Shown piece by piece: positions 18,467-26,748 of a DNA stretch of 64,000 bases (positions within the stretch are counted from its first letter, which is position 1; each line of letters begins with the position of its first letter). The notes under the pieces are model-generated. The model did not search any database and had not been told where the DNA came from. It worked only from the letters and a program-made list of their open reading frames with translations. Made by a program: the position numbers and the translations under genes. Location: positions 2,108,001 to 2,172,000 of the forward strand of contig NZ_CP016162.1 of assembly GCF_001941865.1 (NCBI RefSeq). Direction: 5' to 3'. Source of the DNA: Pseudomonas alcaliphila JAB1 (GTDB lineage: Bacteria; Pseudomonadota; Gammaproteobacteria; Pseudomonadales; Pseudomonadaceae).

Positions 18467-18860
18467 GTGGGAGCCCCGCCCCGGGGCGAAGCTTTTGGCT
18501 TTGCGGTGTTCTTACGATTCGCCGCGAGGCGCGGCTCCTACAGGGTAGGCCGGCGCTTGCGGAGTTTGTGTAGGAGCCCCGCCCCGGGGCGAAGCTTTTG
18601 TCTTTGCGGTGTTCTTACGATTCGCCGCGAGGCGCGGCTCCTACAGGGTAGGCCGGCGCTTGCGGAGTTTGTGTAGGAGCCCCGCCCCGGGGCGAAGCTT
18701 TTGTCTTTGCGGTGTTCTTACGATTCGCCGCGAGGCGCGGCTCCTACAGGGTAGGCCGGCGCCTGCGGGGTTTGTGTAGGAGCCCCGCCCCGGGGCGAAG
18801 ATTCTTGCTTTGCGATGTTCTTGCGATTCACCGCGAGGCGCAGCGCCTACAGGCTGATGC
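18467..18860. repeat. Tandem array of a ~103-bp REP-bearing unit
   Basis: Four copies of a unit beginning GAGCCCCGCCCCGGGGCG start at 18,471, 18,574, 18,677 and 18,780, an exact spacing of 103 bases. Each unit contains two head-to-head palindromes, one with GAGCCCCGCCCCGGGGCG and one with CGCCGCGAGGCGCGGCTCC. The last copy has diverged. This fills most of the gap between the YkgJ gene and the nitroreductase; no gene is seen. Confidence 0.9.
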
Positions 18861-18942
18861 GCCGTCCCCCGCATACCGCTGAGCTTGCAGCTTGCAGCTT
18901 GCAGCATTGAGAATGCGCCATCTTTGTTTTTGGAGGTGGCCG

Positions 18943-19503
18943 ATGGATGCCCTCGACGCTCTGCTCAACCGTGTTTCCGTTCCTCGCCTGGTCGAACCAG
19001 CCCCGGATGCTGCTCAGCGCGAGATGCTGTTTCGCGCAGCCCTGCGTGCGCCTGATCATGGTCAGCTACGTCCGTGGCGTTTTCTGACGGTCGAGGGGCA
19101 AGCGCGTGAGCGTATGGGCGAGCTGTTCGCCGAGGCCTTGCTGGTCGCCGATGCGCATGCTGCGCCGGAAGCGCTGAACAAGGCGCGTGGCATGCCGCTG
19201 CGCGCGCCATTGCTGGTGGTGGTGATCGCCCGGGTTCAGGCTCACCCCAAGGTACCCGCTTCCGAGCAGGTGATAGCAGCCGGCTGTGCCGCGCATGGCA
19301 TGCTGCTGGCCGCCCATGCTCAGGGTATCGGTGCGGTCTGGCGTACCGGCGACATGGCCTATAACGCCCATGTGGCCAAGGGGCTGGGCCTGGCGGCGGA
19401 CGAGCAGATCATCGCCTACCTCTACCTTGGTACGCCGGAGCGTGAGCTGCGCCGCGCCCCGGAGGTCCGCGTCGAGGATTTCGTCAGCGCCTGGGAGGGC
19501 TGA
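18943..19503 (+). CDS. Nitroreductase family protein (YdjA-like)
   Basis: A 186-residue FMN-dependent nitroreductase of the short YdjA type. FMN contacts are expected in RAALRAPDHGQLRPWRF (residues ~29-46) and in HAQGIGAVWRTGDMA; the C-terminus has LGTPERELRRAPEV. Substrates of this family in vivo are unknown. GGAGGT lies seven bases before the ATG at 18,943. It is convergent with the cpxA-type kinase gene. Confidence 0.88.
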   Translation: MDALDALLNRVSVPRLVEPAPDAAQREMLFRAALRAPDHGQLRPWRFLTVEGQARERMGELFAEALLVADAHAAPEALNKARGMPLRAPLLVVVIARVQAHPKVPASEQVIAAGCAAHGMLLAAHAQGIGAVWRTGDMAYNAHVAKGLGLAADEQIIAYLYLGTPERELRRAPEVRVEDFVSAWEG

Positions 19504-19515
19504 GCGAAACGCGCT

Positions 19516-20844
19516 TCAGCCTGCCTGCTGCCTGGCCGGCAGGCTGAGCGTGGCGATGAAGCCGCCTTGCGGATGGTTGCTCAACAGCAGTTCACCGCCA
19601 TGACGTTGCGCCGCCCGCCGCGCGATAGCCAAGCCGAGGCCGTGGCCGGAGCCGCTCTGGCCTGGTGCGCGGAAGAACGGTTTACCCAATTGCTCCAGGT
19701 ATTCGCTGGCGACTCCAGGGCCATGGTCGCGCACGCTCAGCGTTACGTTTTGCCCCTGGCTTTGCACGCTGATGAGGACAGGTTGATCCGCTGGGCTGAA
19801 GCGCAAGGCATTGCGTAGCAGATTGTCCAGCGCGCGCTCCAGCATGTCTGGCCAGCCTTCCAGGCGTGCGCGCGGGTCGAGATCGATCTGCAGCTGTTGT
19901 TGCGGGGCGGTCAGGCGAGCGTCTTCCTGCAGGTTGCCGAGCAGGGCGGCCAGATCGACGGGCTGTGCGGCGCCCGGATCCGCGTCCAGGCGGGCCAGTG
20001 CAAGAATTTCGCTGATCAGCGCTTCCAGTCGATCACACTCCTGACTCAGACGGGGCCAGAGCCTTTCTCGCTCCGCGGCATCGGCGCGCTCCGCCAATGC
20101 CAGTGCAATACGCAGGCGCGCCAGGGGCGAGCGCAGTTCGTGGGAAACATCGCGCAGCAACTGACGCTGGCTGCCGATCAAGCCTTGCAGGCGCTCGCCC
20201 ATGCGGTTGAAGTCCTTGGCCAGTAGGCCCAGCTCGTCGCGGCGCGTGGCCAGACGAGCCAGGCTGTTCTGTTGGTAGGCGGTCTGGCCGAGGTCATGCA
20301 CGGCGCCGCGCAGGCGATCCAGCGGGCGGGTGATCGACAGCGTCAGCATCAGGCTGAACAGCGTCAGCACCACCAGGGCAATGGCGATGGCGCTGAGTGG
20401 CCAGAACAGGCTGCCGCGGTGCCAGGCTGCCAATTCCGGGTGTGGAATACGGTAGATGAACAGGTAGCTTTCGCCGCTTTCCGGGCTGGTGTATTCGGCG
20501 GTCAGACGCCGCCATGGCAAGCGACGGTCGTCGCCGTGACGCGCCTCGAAGGCGGCAGCACGGGACGGAAAGGTGCCTTTGACCAGCTGCTGGCCGCTCT
20601 CGCCAAGCACCTGGGTGTCGATACGGTACTTGCGCTTGCGCTGTTCGAGAAAATCCTGGGCGGCGGCTGGCCCTTGCTGTTCATAGCGCTTGACCCACTT
20701 GCTATCGAGATCGTCAAGGCCTGGGTGCAGGCTCAGAATCCAGGCGTCCTGATTCAGGGCGCGGCCCAGCAGCAGCGACAGACCGGCCACCAGGGCGATG
20801 CCCAGCCAGAAGGTCGCCAGAATGCGCCAGAACAGTGAACGCAC
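19516..20844 (-). CDS. cpxA: Cpx-type sensor histidine kinase
   Basis: A 442-residue sensor kinase. Transmembrane helices lie at about residues 10-28 and 148-170, bracketing a periplasmic sensor; a HAMP domain follows with LSITRPLDRLRGA. The phosphorylatable His is His235 in DVSHELRSPLARLR. ATP-binding boxes are NLLRNALRFS, RDHGPGV and GHGLGLAI. It would phosphorylate the CpxR-like regulator encoded two genes upstream. It lies 64 bases after the Spy/CpxP-like gene in the same unit. Confidence 0.9.
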   Translation of the reverse strand: MRSLFWRILATFWLGIALVAGLSLLLGRALNQDAWILSLHPGLDDLDSKWVKRYEQQGPAAAQDFLEQRKRKYRIDTQVLGESGQQLVKGTFPSRAAAFEARHGDDRRLPWRRLTAEYTSPESGESYLFIYRIPHPELAAWHRGSLFWPLSAIAIALVVLTLFSLMLTLSITRPLDRLRGAVHDLGQTAYQQNSLARLATRRDELGLLAKDFNRMGERLQGLIGSQRQLLRDVSHELRSPLARLRIALALAERADAAERERLWPRLSQECDRLEALISEILALARLDADPGAAQPVDLAALLGNLQEDARLTAPQQQLQIDLDPRARLEGWPDMLERALDNLLRNALRFSPADQPVLISVQSQGQNVTLSVRDHGPGVASEYLEQLGKPFFRAPGQSGSGHGLGLAIARRAAQRHGGELLLSNHPQGGFIATLSLPARQQAG

Positions 20845-20908
20845 GGTGATTCCTCATGCAAAAGCCGCCGGGCTCAGGGAGCGCGGCGGCGGGTCTAGGG
20901 GGTGTCGA

Positions 20909-21322
20909 TCAGTTGGTCTTGCTGTCCTTCTCGGCCTTCCAGGCCTTGAATTCGGCCATTTCTGCGCGGCGAGCTTCCATTTTCTTCTGGTGCTCGTCGA
21001 AGGCTTTCTGCTGCTCGGGGTTGAGCAGGTCACGCAGGGCCTTGTGCTGGTCGGCGCGAGCCTTGTCCAGTTCCTTCTTCATGGCCTGCTTTTCGGCTTC
21101 CGGCAGTTTGTCCAGGTAGCGCTTGGTGATGTCGCGATGGGTCTTCATCTGCTCGCCCATCAGTTTGCGAAACTCCTGGCGCTGTTCCTTGCTCAGGTTC
21201 AGCTCCTTGAACATGCCGTGGCCGCGATCATGGTGGCGAGGGCCACCGTCTTGCATGGGCATGGCGAAGGCCAGGGTCGGCAGGGTGGCGGCGAGCAGCA
21301 GGGCGGTGAGGGTCTTACGCAT
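20909..21322 (-). CDS. Spy/CpxP-like periplasmic protein
   Basis: A 137-residue protein with a signal peptide (residues 1-20, ending AFA) and an all-helical, highly charged mature part with two LTxxQ-like motifs (LNLSKEQRQEFRKL and LLNPEQQKAFDEH). Spy and CpxP are periplasmic chaperones, and CpxP also damps the CpxA kinase. Its position between cpxR and cpxA supports a role as pathway feedback regulator. AGGAG lies just before the ATG. Confidence 0.88.
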   Translation of the reverse strand: MRKTLTALLLAATLPTLAFAMPMQDGGPRHHDRGHGMFKELNLSKEQRQEFRKLMGEQMKTHRDITKRYLDKLPEAEKQAMKKELDKARADQHKALRDLLNPEQQKAFDEHQKKMEARRAEMAEFKAWKAEKDSKTN

Positions 21323-21342
21323 GGTGATTCTCCTTGTCTTGA

Positions 21343-21483
21343 GAGCCTGTTTTACGATCTAGCGAGCTAGAGTCATGCAAGGCGAAAACAGACGAGGAAG
21401 CGGAGTGTACTGTTGTACATGAGCATTCCGAGTCTGTTTTCAACGCAGCAGGGCCGACGCGCAGCAGGTCGTAAACAGGTTCC
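21343..21483. mobile_element. MITE-like element with imperfect terminal inverted repeats
   Basis: A ~140-bp sequence starts GAGCCTGTTTTACGA and ends TCGTAAACAGGTTC, which are inverted copies with two differences. It has no ORF of its own. Sequences of this kind occur dispersed in pseudomonad genomes (my recollection). It lies between the CpxR box and the start of the Spy/CpxP-like gene. Confidence 0.65.
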
Positions 21484-21547
21484 GAGGCCGGTAAGTACCG
21501 GATGGGCTCATTATGCGGCGGTCAAGGTCAAGGGCAGTCAGCTGTGG

Positions 21548-21563
21548 GTAAAGCTTGGGTAAA
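21548..21563. promoter_or_regulatory. CpxR box
   Basis: Two GTAAA repeats 11 bases apart (21,548 and 21,559) match the CpxR consensus of tandem GTAAA half-sites. The site lies downstream of cpxR and upstream of the Spy/CpxP-like gene, so it probably drives the cpxP-cpxA part of the unit under CpxR control. Distance to the downstream start codon is about 225 bases because of the intervening MITE-like element. Confidence 0.7.
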
Positions 21564-21602
21564 GGCAATGTTGCGGGTTATTTACGCTGCGCCAGGGAGC
21601 AC

Positions 21603-22280
21603 TCACTGCGCGTAGTAATAGCCGCGGCTGCGCAGGGCGAGAATGCGTGGGCGGCCATCCGGGTGCGGGCCGAGCTTCTTGCGCAGGTTGCTGACGTGCA
21701 TGTCCAGGCTACGGTCATACAGGGTCAATTTGCGGCCCAGGGCCAGTTGCGCCAATGCCTGTTTGTCCACCGGCTCACCTGGTTGGCGCAGCAGGGCTTC
21801 CAGCAGGCGGCTTTCGGAAAGCGTCAGGGGGACGTCATGCTCGCCAATGCTGACCACCCCGCGATTGGGGCTGAAGCTGAGGTCGCCCAGCTCCAGCTGG
21901 CTGCTGGCCGGCGCGGGCACGGTGCGGCGCAGCACGGCGCGCAGGCGCGCGGTCAGCTCGCGAGGGTCACAGGGCTTGGCCAGGTAGTCATCGGCGCCCA
22001 ACTCAAGGCCGAGGATGCGGTCCAGCGGTTCGCCGCGGGCGGAGAGCATCAGCACTGGCAGGTCCGGATGCTCGCCCCGTAGCTGCTTGAGCAACTCCAG
22101 GCCGCTGCCGTCCGGCAGCATCACGTCCAGCACCACAGCCTCGGGGGCTTGTGCGGCAAGTGCCTGACGGGCGCCAGCGGCTTCGTGGCAGGCGGTGACC
22201 TGAAAGCCTTCCTGGGTCAGCCAACGGGTAAGCAGCTCGCAGAGTTCCTGATCATCATCGATCAGTAGCAGTCGATTCAT
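21603..22280 (-). CDS. cpxR: CpxR-type OmpR-family response regulator
   Basis: A 225-residue regulator. The receiver domain has the acidic pocket DDD (residues 8-10), phospho-acceptor Asp52 (VVLDVMLPDGSG) and Lys near 102 (YLAKPCDPREL). The C-terminal winged helix has TLSESRLLEALL and the recognition-helix segment YDRSLDMHVSNLRKKLG. It would pair with the kinase encoded downstream and bind GTAAA repeats. It starts three bases after the stop of the upstream coiled-coil membrane gene. Confidence 0.92.
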   Translation of the reverse strand: MNRLLLIDDDQELCELLTRWLTQEGFQVTACHEAAGARQALAAQAPEAVVLDVMLPDGSGLELLKQLRGEHPDLPVLMLSARGEPLDRILGLELGADDYLAKPCDPRELTARLRAVLRRTVPAPASSQLELGDLSFSPNRGVVSIGEHDVPLTLSESRLLEALLRQPGEPVDKQALAQLALGRKLTLYDRSLDMHVSNLRKKLGPHPDGRPRILALRSRGYYYAQ

Positions 22281-22283
22281 GGC

Positions 22284-22658
22284 TTAGTTGATCCACTCGC
22301 GACGGGTCTTGCGAGAGCCACGTAACAGGACGCCGAACAGCAGCGAGATCAGGCTCAGGGCGGCGCCGAGGGCGAACCAGGTCTGTTCCTCGCTGAGCAG
22401 CCGGGGTTGAGCCTGCGCCTGGCTCTCCTTGAGCTGCAGGCGCAGGCGCTGATTTTCCTGGCGCAGGCGCTGCAGTTGCACGGCGCTGCTCGCTTCCTGC
22501 TCATTGCGCAGTTGCTCACTCTGCGCCAGGCGCTGTTCCAACACCTGGCTGTCGACCGCAGCTGCAGGGACGGACGGCTGAGCGGGTTGTTCTTCTGCCT
22601 GTACCGAAGCACAGGTCAGCATCACGGTGACCAGCAGGGACAGCGGGATCGAGCGCAT
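22284..22658 (-). CDS. Signal-peptide coiled-coil membrane protein of unknown function
   Basis: A 124-residue protein with a signal peptide (residues 1-20), a Gln/Leu/Arg heptad-rich coiled coil (about 32-78) and one C-terminal transmembrane helix (about 92-112) followed by basic residues. It resembles an SH3b/TIGR04211-type envelope protein without the SH3 domain, but I do not recognise a family. It is immediately upstream of cpxR and likely co-transcribed, which suggests an envelope role. The ATG at 22,658 has an AAGGAA site. Confidence 0.65.
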   Translation of the reverse strand: MRSIPLSLLVTVMLTCASVQAEEQPAQPSVPAAAVDSQVLEQRLAQSEQLRNEQEASSAVQLQRLRQENQRLRLQLKESQAQAQPRLLSEEQTWFALGAALSLISLLFGVLLRGSRKTRREWIN

Positions 22659-22699
22659 CGCGATTCCTTGTGTGCGAAAGCAGCGTGGGTGGCACTTCG

Positions 22700-22999
22700 T
22701 CAGGGCAGCACTTTCTTGAAGGGTTTGACCAAAACGTTGGCATACACGCCGGCTGTGCGGTACGGGTCGGCATCGGCCCATTGTTGGGCAGCTTCAAGGG
22801 AGTCGAACTCGGCAACCACCAGGCTGCCGCTGAAGCCAGCCGGGCCTGGATCATTGCTGTCGATGGCCGGGTGCGGGCCGGCCAGCAGCAGGCGACCTTC
22901 CTGCTTCAACTGCTCCAGACGAGCGAGGTGAGCAGGGCGGGTGGCCAGACGATTTTCCAGGGAGTTTTCGACGTCGGTGGCGATGATGGCGTAGAGCAT
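22700..22999 (-). CDS. YciI family protein
   Basis: A 99-residue protein with the YciI ferredoxin-like fold pattern: [31 protein letters not shown] and [23 protein letters not shown], ending [11 protein letters not shown]. The His of RPAHL and the Asp of ADADPY are the conserved pair proposed for catalysis. The natural reaction is unknown. It probably heads the unit that continues into the cpx genes, with a 41-base gap. Confidence 0.9.
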   Translation of the reverse strand: MLYAIIATDVENSLENRLATRPAHLARLEQLKQEGRLLLAGPHPAIDSNDPGPAGFSGSLVVAEFDSLEAAQQWADADPYRTAGVYANVLVKPFKKVLP

Positions 23000-23116
23000 C
23001 TCAATCCTTATTTAGGGTCGAAGCGGGGAGGGATGAAGCATTTTCGCCACATGGCAACAGCCTTGGCGCGGATGTGGGGCATAATAACAAACATCAATCT
23101 CAACGAAAGCGCCGCC

Positions 23117-23983
23117 ATGATTGTCGATCTGCACTGCCACAGCACCGCCTCCGATGGCGCCCTGGCCCCCGCCATACTGGTGGCCCGGGCGCATGAGCGA
23201 GGTGTGCGGCTGCTGGCACTGACCGATCACGACACCCTAGAAGGGCTGGATGAAGCACGCCGCACAGCGACGGCTCTGGATATGCAGCTGATCAATGGCA
23301 TCGAGCTGTCCTGCACCTGGGGTGGAGCGACCATCCACGTGTTGGGCTATGCCTTCGAGCGCGAGGCGCCGGCGCTGTGTGCTGCCATCGATGCCTTGCA
23401 CCATGGGCGCTGGCAGCGTGCGCAAGAGATCGACCGACGCCTCGCCGCCAAAGGTATGCCAGGCGCTCTGGAGGGCGCGCGGGCCGTTCAGCAGGAACTG
23501 GGCGATAGCGGCAATGCGCCGGCCCGGCCACATTTCGCCGAATTTCTCGTGCGCGCCGGCCATGTGCGCGATCGCGCCGAGGCGTTTCGCAAGTGGCTGG
23601 GCTCGGGAAAGTTGGGTGACGTCAAGCAGCACTGGCCTATGCTGGAAGAAACCATCGCCACCCTGCGTTCGGCCAGAGCCTGGATCAGCCTGGCGCATCC
23701 GTGGCAGTACGACTTTACTCGCAGTAAGCGTCGACGCCTGGTGGCCGATTTCGCGGCGGCTGGCGGTCATGCCCTGGAAGTGGTCAATGGCATGCAGCCG
23801 GCCGAACAAGTCGGTGGCCTGGCGATTCTGGCGCGCGAGTTCGGCTTGATGGCCAGTGTCGGCAGTGATTTCCACGCACCTGGCGACTGGTCCGAGTTGG
23901 GCATGTATCGCCCGTTGCCTGATGACCTGACTGCGCTCTGGGAGCGCTTCGAACATGCACAGCCATCCGCTGTCACTTCATGA
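23117..23983 (+). CDS. rnm: PHP-domain 5'-3' exoribonuclease (RNase AM-like)
   Basis: A 288-residue PHP phosphoesterase. Metal motifs are DLHCHSTASDG (residues 4-14), LTDHDTLEG, GIELSC, the late LAHPWQYD and SVGSDFHAPGDW. It corresponds to E. coli YciV/RNase AM, which trims 5' ends of rRNA and short oligonucleotides. The ATG at 23,117 begins the standard family N-terminus. It is followed closely by yciO on the same strand, matching the yciV-yciO order known from enterobacteria. Confidence 0.9.
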   Translation: MIVDLHCHSTASDGALAPAILVARAHERGVRLLALTDHDTLEGLDEARRTATALDMQLINGIELSCTWGGATIHVLGYAFEREAPALCAAIDALHHGRWQRAQEIDRRLAAKGMPGALEGARAVQQELGDSGNAPARPHFAEFLVRAGHVRDRAEAFRKWLGSGKLGDVKQHWPMLEETIATLRSARAWISLAHPWQYDFTRSKRRRLVADFAAAGGHALEVVNGMQPAEQVGGLAILAREFGLMASVGSDFHAPGDWSELGMYRPLPDDLTALWERFEHAQPSAVTS

Positions 23984-23996
23984 GCTGGGAGCAAGT

Positions 23997-24623
23997 GTGA
24001 GTCAATTTTTCCAGGTTCACCCGGAAAACCCGCAGGCACGCCTGATAAAACAGGCCGTGGAAATCATTCGTGGCGGCGGCGTGGTGGTCTATCCGACCGA
24101 CTCCTCCTATGCGCTGGGCTGCATGATCGGTGACAAGAATGCCGTAGAGCGCATTCGTCGCCTGCGTCAGCTCGACGACAAGCACAATTTCACCCTGGTC
24201 TGCCGGGACCTTTCGCAGATCGGTCTGTTCGCCAAGGTCGACACTGCAGCCTTCCGCTTGCTGAAGAATCACACCCCGGGTCCTTACACCTTCATCCTCA
24301 ACGCCACCCGCGAAGTGCCGCGCATGTTGCTGCACCCCAAGCGCCGTACCATCGGCATCCGCGTACCCAGCCACCCGATCGCCCTGGCGTTGCTGGAACA
24401 ATTGGCCGAGCCGCTCATGAGCGTCAGCCTGATCATGCCGGGCGATGACCTACCCATGTCCGACCCCTACGAAATGCGCCAGATTCTCGAACACCATGTC
24501 GACCTGATCATCGACGGAGGTTTTGGCGGGCTGGAAGCGTCCACCGTGGTCAATCTTGCTGACGACAGCCCGGAAGTCCTGCGTGTCGGCTGCGGTGATC
24601 CGACGCCGTTCAGCGATCTCTGA
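23997..24623 (+). CDS. yciO: YciO family (YrdC/Sua5 fold) protein
   Basis: A 208-residue protein starting at GTG 23,997, preceded by GGGAG. The N-terminus SQFFQVHPENPQARLIKQA is typical of YciO. The YrdC fold is shown by GGVVVYPTDSSYALGC and KHNFTLVCRD, with the PGPYTFILNAT segment in the middle. YciO is related to the TsaC threonylcarbamoyl-AMP synthase but its own role is not settled. The earlier ATG at 23,955 would overlap the rnm gene and is less likely. Confidence 0.88.
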   Translation: MSQFFQVHPENPQARLIKQAVEIIRGGGVVVYPTDSSYALGCMIGDKNAVERIRRLRQLDDKHNFTLVCRDLSQIGLFAKVDTAAFRLLKNHTPGPYTFILNATREVPRMLLHPKRRTIGIRVPSHPIALALLEQLAEPLMSVSLIMPGDDLPMSDPYEMRQILEHHVDLIIDGGFGGLEASTVVNLADDSPEVLRVGCGDPTPFSDL

Positions 24624-24694
24624 CACCGCCTTTTCCGTTGTGGATGCAGCTGCCCTATACTCCCTGGCCTTGTCTGGATTTTGGATAGAACGGT

Positions 24695-25909
24695 TTGAGC
24701 CTTAACGACTCCGAGCGTCGGGTGCTGTCAGGGATGCGTCCGAGCGGTCGTCTTCACCTCGGGCACTATCACGGCGTGCTGAAGAACTGGGTCAAGTTGC
24801 AGCACGAGTACGACTGCTTCTTCTGTATTGTCGACTGGCACGCCCTGACCACCGAATACGCCGATGCCGGCCAGCTCTCCCAGCACGTCATGGATATGGC
24901 GGTAGATTGGCTGGCTGCAGGCGTCAGCCCCAGCTCCGCGACGCTGTTCGTGCAGTCGCAGGTGCCGGAACACGCCGAGCTGCACCTGTTGCTGTCGATG
25001 ATCTGCCCACTAAGCTGGCTTGAGCGCGTGCCCTCCTACAAGGAGCAGCAGGAGCACCAGGGCAGCAAGGATCTCTCCACCTACGGGTTTCTCGGTTACC
25101 CGCTGCTGCAGGCTGCGGATATCCTGTTGTACCGCGCCGGACAGGTGCCGGTGGGGGCCGATCAGCTACCTCATATCGAATTTGCCCGTGAAGTGGCGCG
25201 CCGTTTCAACCACCTGTACGGCAGCGAGCCGGATTTCGAGCTGAAGGCCGAAGCGGCCATCGGCAAGCTGGGCAAGAAGCTCGGCAAGCTCTACAGCAAC
25301 CTGCGCAAGGCCTATCAGGAGCAGGGTGACGTACAGGCGCTGGAGACGGCGCGGGCCCTGCTCAAGGAACAGACCAGCATCACTCTGGGCGATCAGGAGC
25401 GCCTGTACGGCTATCTGGAAGGTGGTGGCAAGGTGATTCTGAGCGAGCCGCAGCCGATTCTTGCCGAGTTTTCGCGGGTGCCTGGCCTCGACGGACAGAA
25501 GATGGCCAAGTCCAGCGGTAACGCGATATTCCTGCGCGATAGCGATGCCGAGCTCGAGGAAAAACTGCGGCGCATGCCCACCGATCCGGCACGGGTACAC
25601 CGTGACGATCCGGGTGAGCCGCAGCGTTGCCCGGTCTGGTCGCTGCATCAGCTGTATTCCGGTGACGAGCAATTGCACTGGGTGATCGAGGGCTGTCGTA
25701 GCGCCTCGATTGGTTGCCTCGACTGCAAGAGCGCGCTGTGCTCCTCTTTGCAGGCCGAGCTGATGCCCCTGCAGCAGCGCGCCATCGACTACGAGGAAAG
25801 CCCGGACCTGGTGCGCAGCATCCTCGCCGAAGGCGCCGAGCGCGCGCGTGACGAAGCGCGCGAAACCCTGGCCGAAGTACGCATGGCCATGGGCCTGAAT
25901 TACCGCTGA
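24695..25909 (+). CDS. trpS: Tryptophanyl-tRNA synthetase
   Basis: A 404-residue class I synthetase of the longer bacterial type. The signature motifs are HLGH (residues 21-24) and KMAKS (about 269-273). It charges tRNA-Trp. The start is a TTG at 24,695; a stop codon in frame at 24,686 rules out a longer protein, and the next ATG (codon 14) would remove conserved residues close to the HLGH motif. The ribosome binding site is weak. It precedes scpA by 14 bases. Confidence 0.93.
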   Translation: MSLNDSERRVLSGMRPSGRLHLGHYHGVLKNWVKLQHEYDCFFCIVDWHALTTEYADAGQLSQHVMDMAVDWLAAGVSPSSATLFVQSQVPEHAELHLLLSMICPLSWLERVPSYKEQQEHQGSKDLSTYGFLGYPLLQAADILLYRAGQVPVGADQLPHIEFAREVARRFNHLYGSEPDFELKAEAAIGKLGKKLGKLYSNLRKAYQEQGDVQALETARALLKEQTSITLGDQERLYGYLEGGGKVILSEPQPILAEFSRVPGLDGQKMAKSSGNAIFLRDSDAELEEKLRRMPTDPARVHRDDPGEPQRCPVWSLHQLYSGDEQLHWVIEGCRSASIGCLDCKSALCSSLQAELMPLQQRAIDYEESPDLVRSILAEGAERARDEARETLAEVRMAMGLNYR

Positions 25910-25923
25910 AGGAGCGCCAGTCG

Positions 25924-26748
25924 ATGAGTGAGCCCGCCACGCCAACCCCGGACAGCCAGGCCGGCGCCCAGCAGGAGCTGCCGTTCGCCCTGGTTTATGG
26001 TGAGGCGGTCACCGAATTGCCGCTGGACCTGTACATTCCCCCGGATGCCCTGGAGGTTTTCCTCGAAGCCTTCGAGGGGCCGCTGGACCTGCTGCTGTAT
26101 CTGATTCGCAAACAGAACATCGACATCCTCGATATCCCCGTTGCCGAGATCACCAAGCAGTACATGGGCTACGTTGAACTCATGCATTCGGTACGCCTGG
26201 AGCTGGCTGCCGAATACCTGGTGATGGCCGCCATGCTCGCCGAGATCAAGTCGCGCATGCTGCTGCCGCGCTCGACCGAGGCCGAGGAGGAAGAAGACGA
26301 CCCGCGCGCCGAGCTGATTCGCCGCCTGCAGGAGTACGAGCGTTTCAAGGCCGCTGCCGAGGGGATCGACGAACTGCCGCGCGTTGGCCGCGACGTGACC
26401 GTGCCCAGGCTGGATGCACCCGAAGCCCGCGCGCGCAAGCTGCTGCCGGACGTCAGCCTGGAAGAGGTGTTGCTGTCGATGGCTGAGGTGCTGCGCCGCG
26501 CCGACATGTTCGAAAGCCACCAGATTACCCGCGAGGCGCTGTCCACCCGCGAGCGCATGAGTGAAGTGCTGGAACGCCTCAAGGGCGGAGCTTTCGTGCC
26601 TTTCGTCGAGCTGTTCGCCGCCGAGGAAGGGCGTCTCGGCGTGGTGGTAACCTTCATGGCGGTGCTCGAATTGATCAAGGAATCCCTGGTCGAGCTGGTG
26701 CAGAATGAGCCCTTCGCCGTCATCCACGTCCGAGCCCGTGCCGAATGA
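25924..26748 (+). CDS. scpA: Segregation and condensation protein A
   Basis: A 274-residue kleisin. The N-terminal domain that binds the SMC neck has FEGPLDLLLYLIRKQNIDIL (residues ~55-74) and the helix EYLVMAAMLAEIKSRMLLP; the acidic linker EAEEEEDDPR follows; a winged helix lies at the C-terminus. With ScpB it forms the kleisin complex of SMC/condensin. Its stop codon overlaps the scpB start by four bases. Confidence 0.93.
   Translation: MSEPATPTPDSQAGAQQELPFALVYGEAVTELPLDLYIPPDALEVFLEAFEGPLDLLLYLIRKQNIDILDIPVAEITKQYMGYVELMHSVRLELAAEYLVMAAMLAEIKSRMLLPRSTEAEEEEDDPRAELIRRLQEYERFKAAAEGIDELPRVGRDVTVPRLDAPEARARKLLPDVSLEEVLLSMAEVLRRADMFESHQITREALSTRERMSEVLERLKGGAFVPFVELFAAEEGRLGVVVTFMAVLELIKESLVELVQNEPFAVIHVRARAE

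Noticed and set aside
18467..18860. Possible CRISPR array because of regular spacing
   Set aside because: The whole 103-bp unit is repeated, with no unique spacers, and no cas genes are near; it is a tandem REP-type array.
22658..22781. Longer start for the coiled-coil gene upstream of cpxR
   Set aside because: It would bury the signal peptide and overlap the YciI gene; the ATG at 22,658 has its own AAGGAA site.
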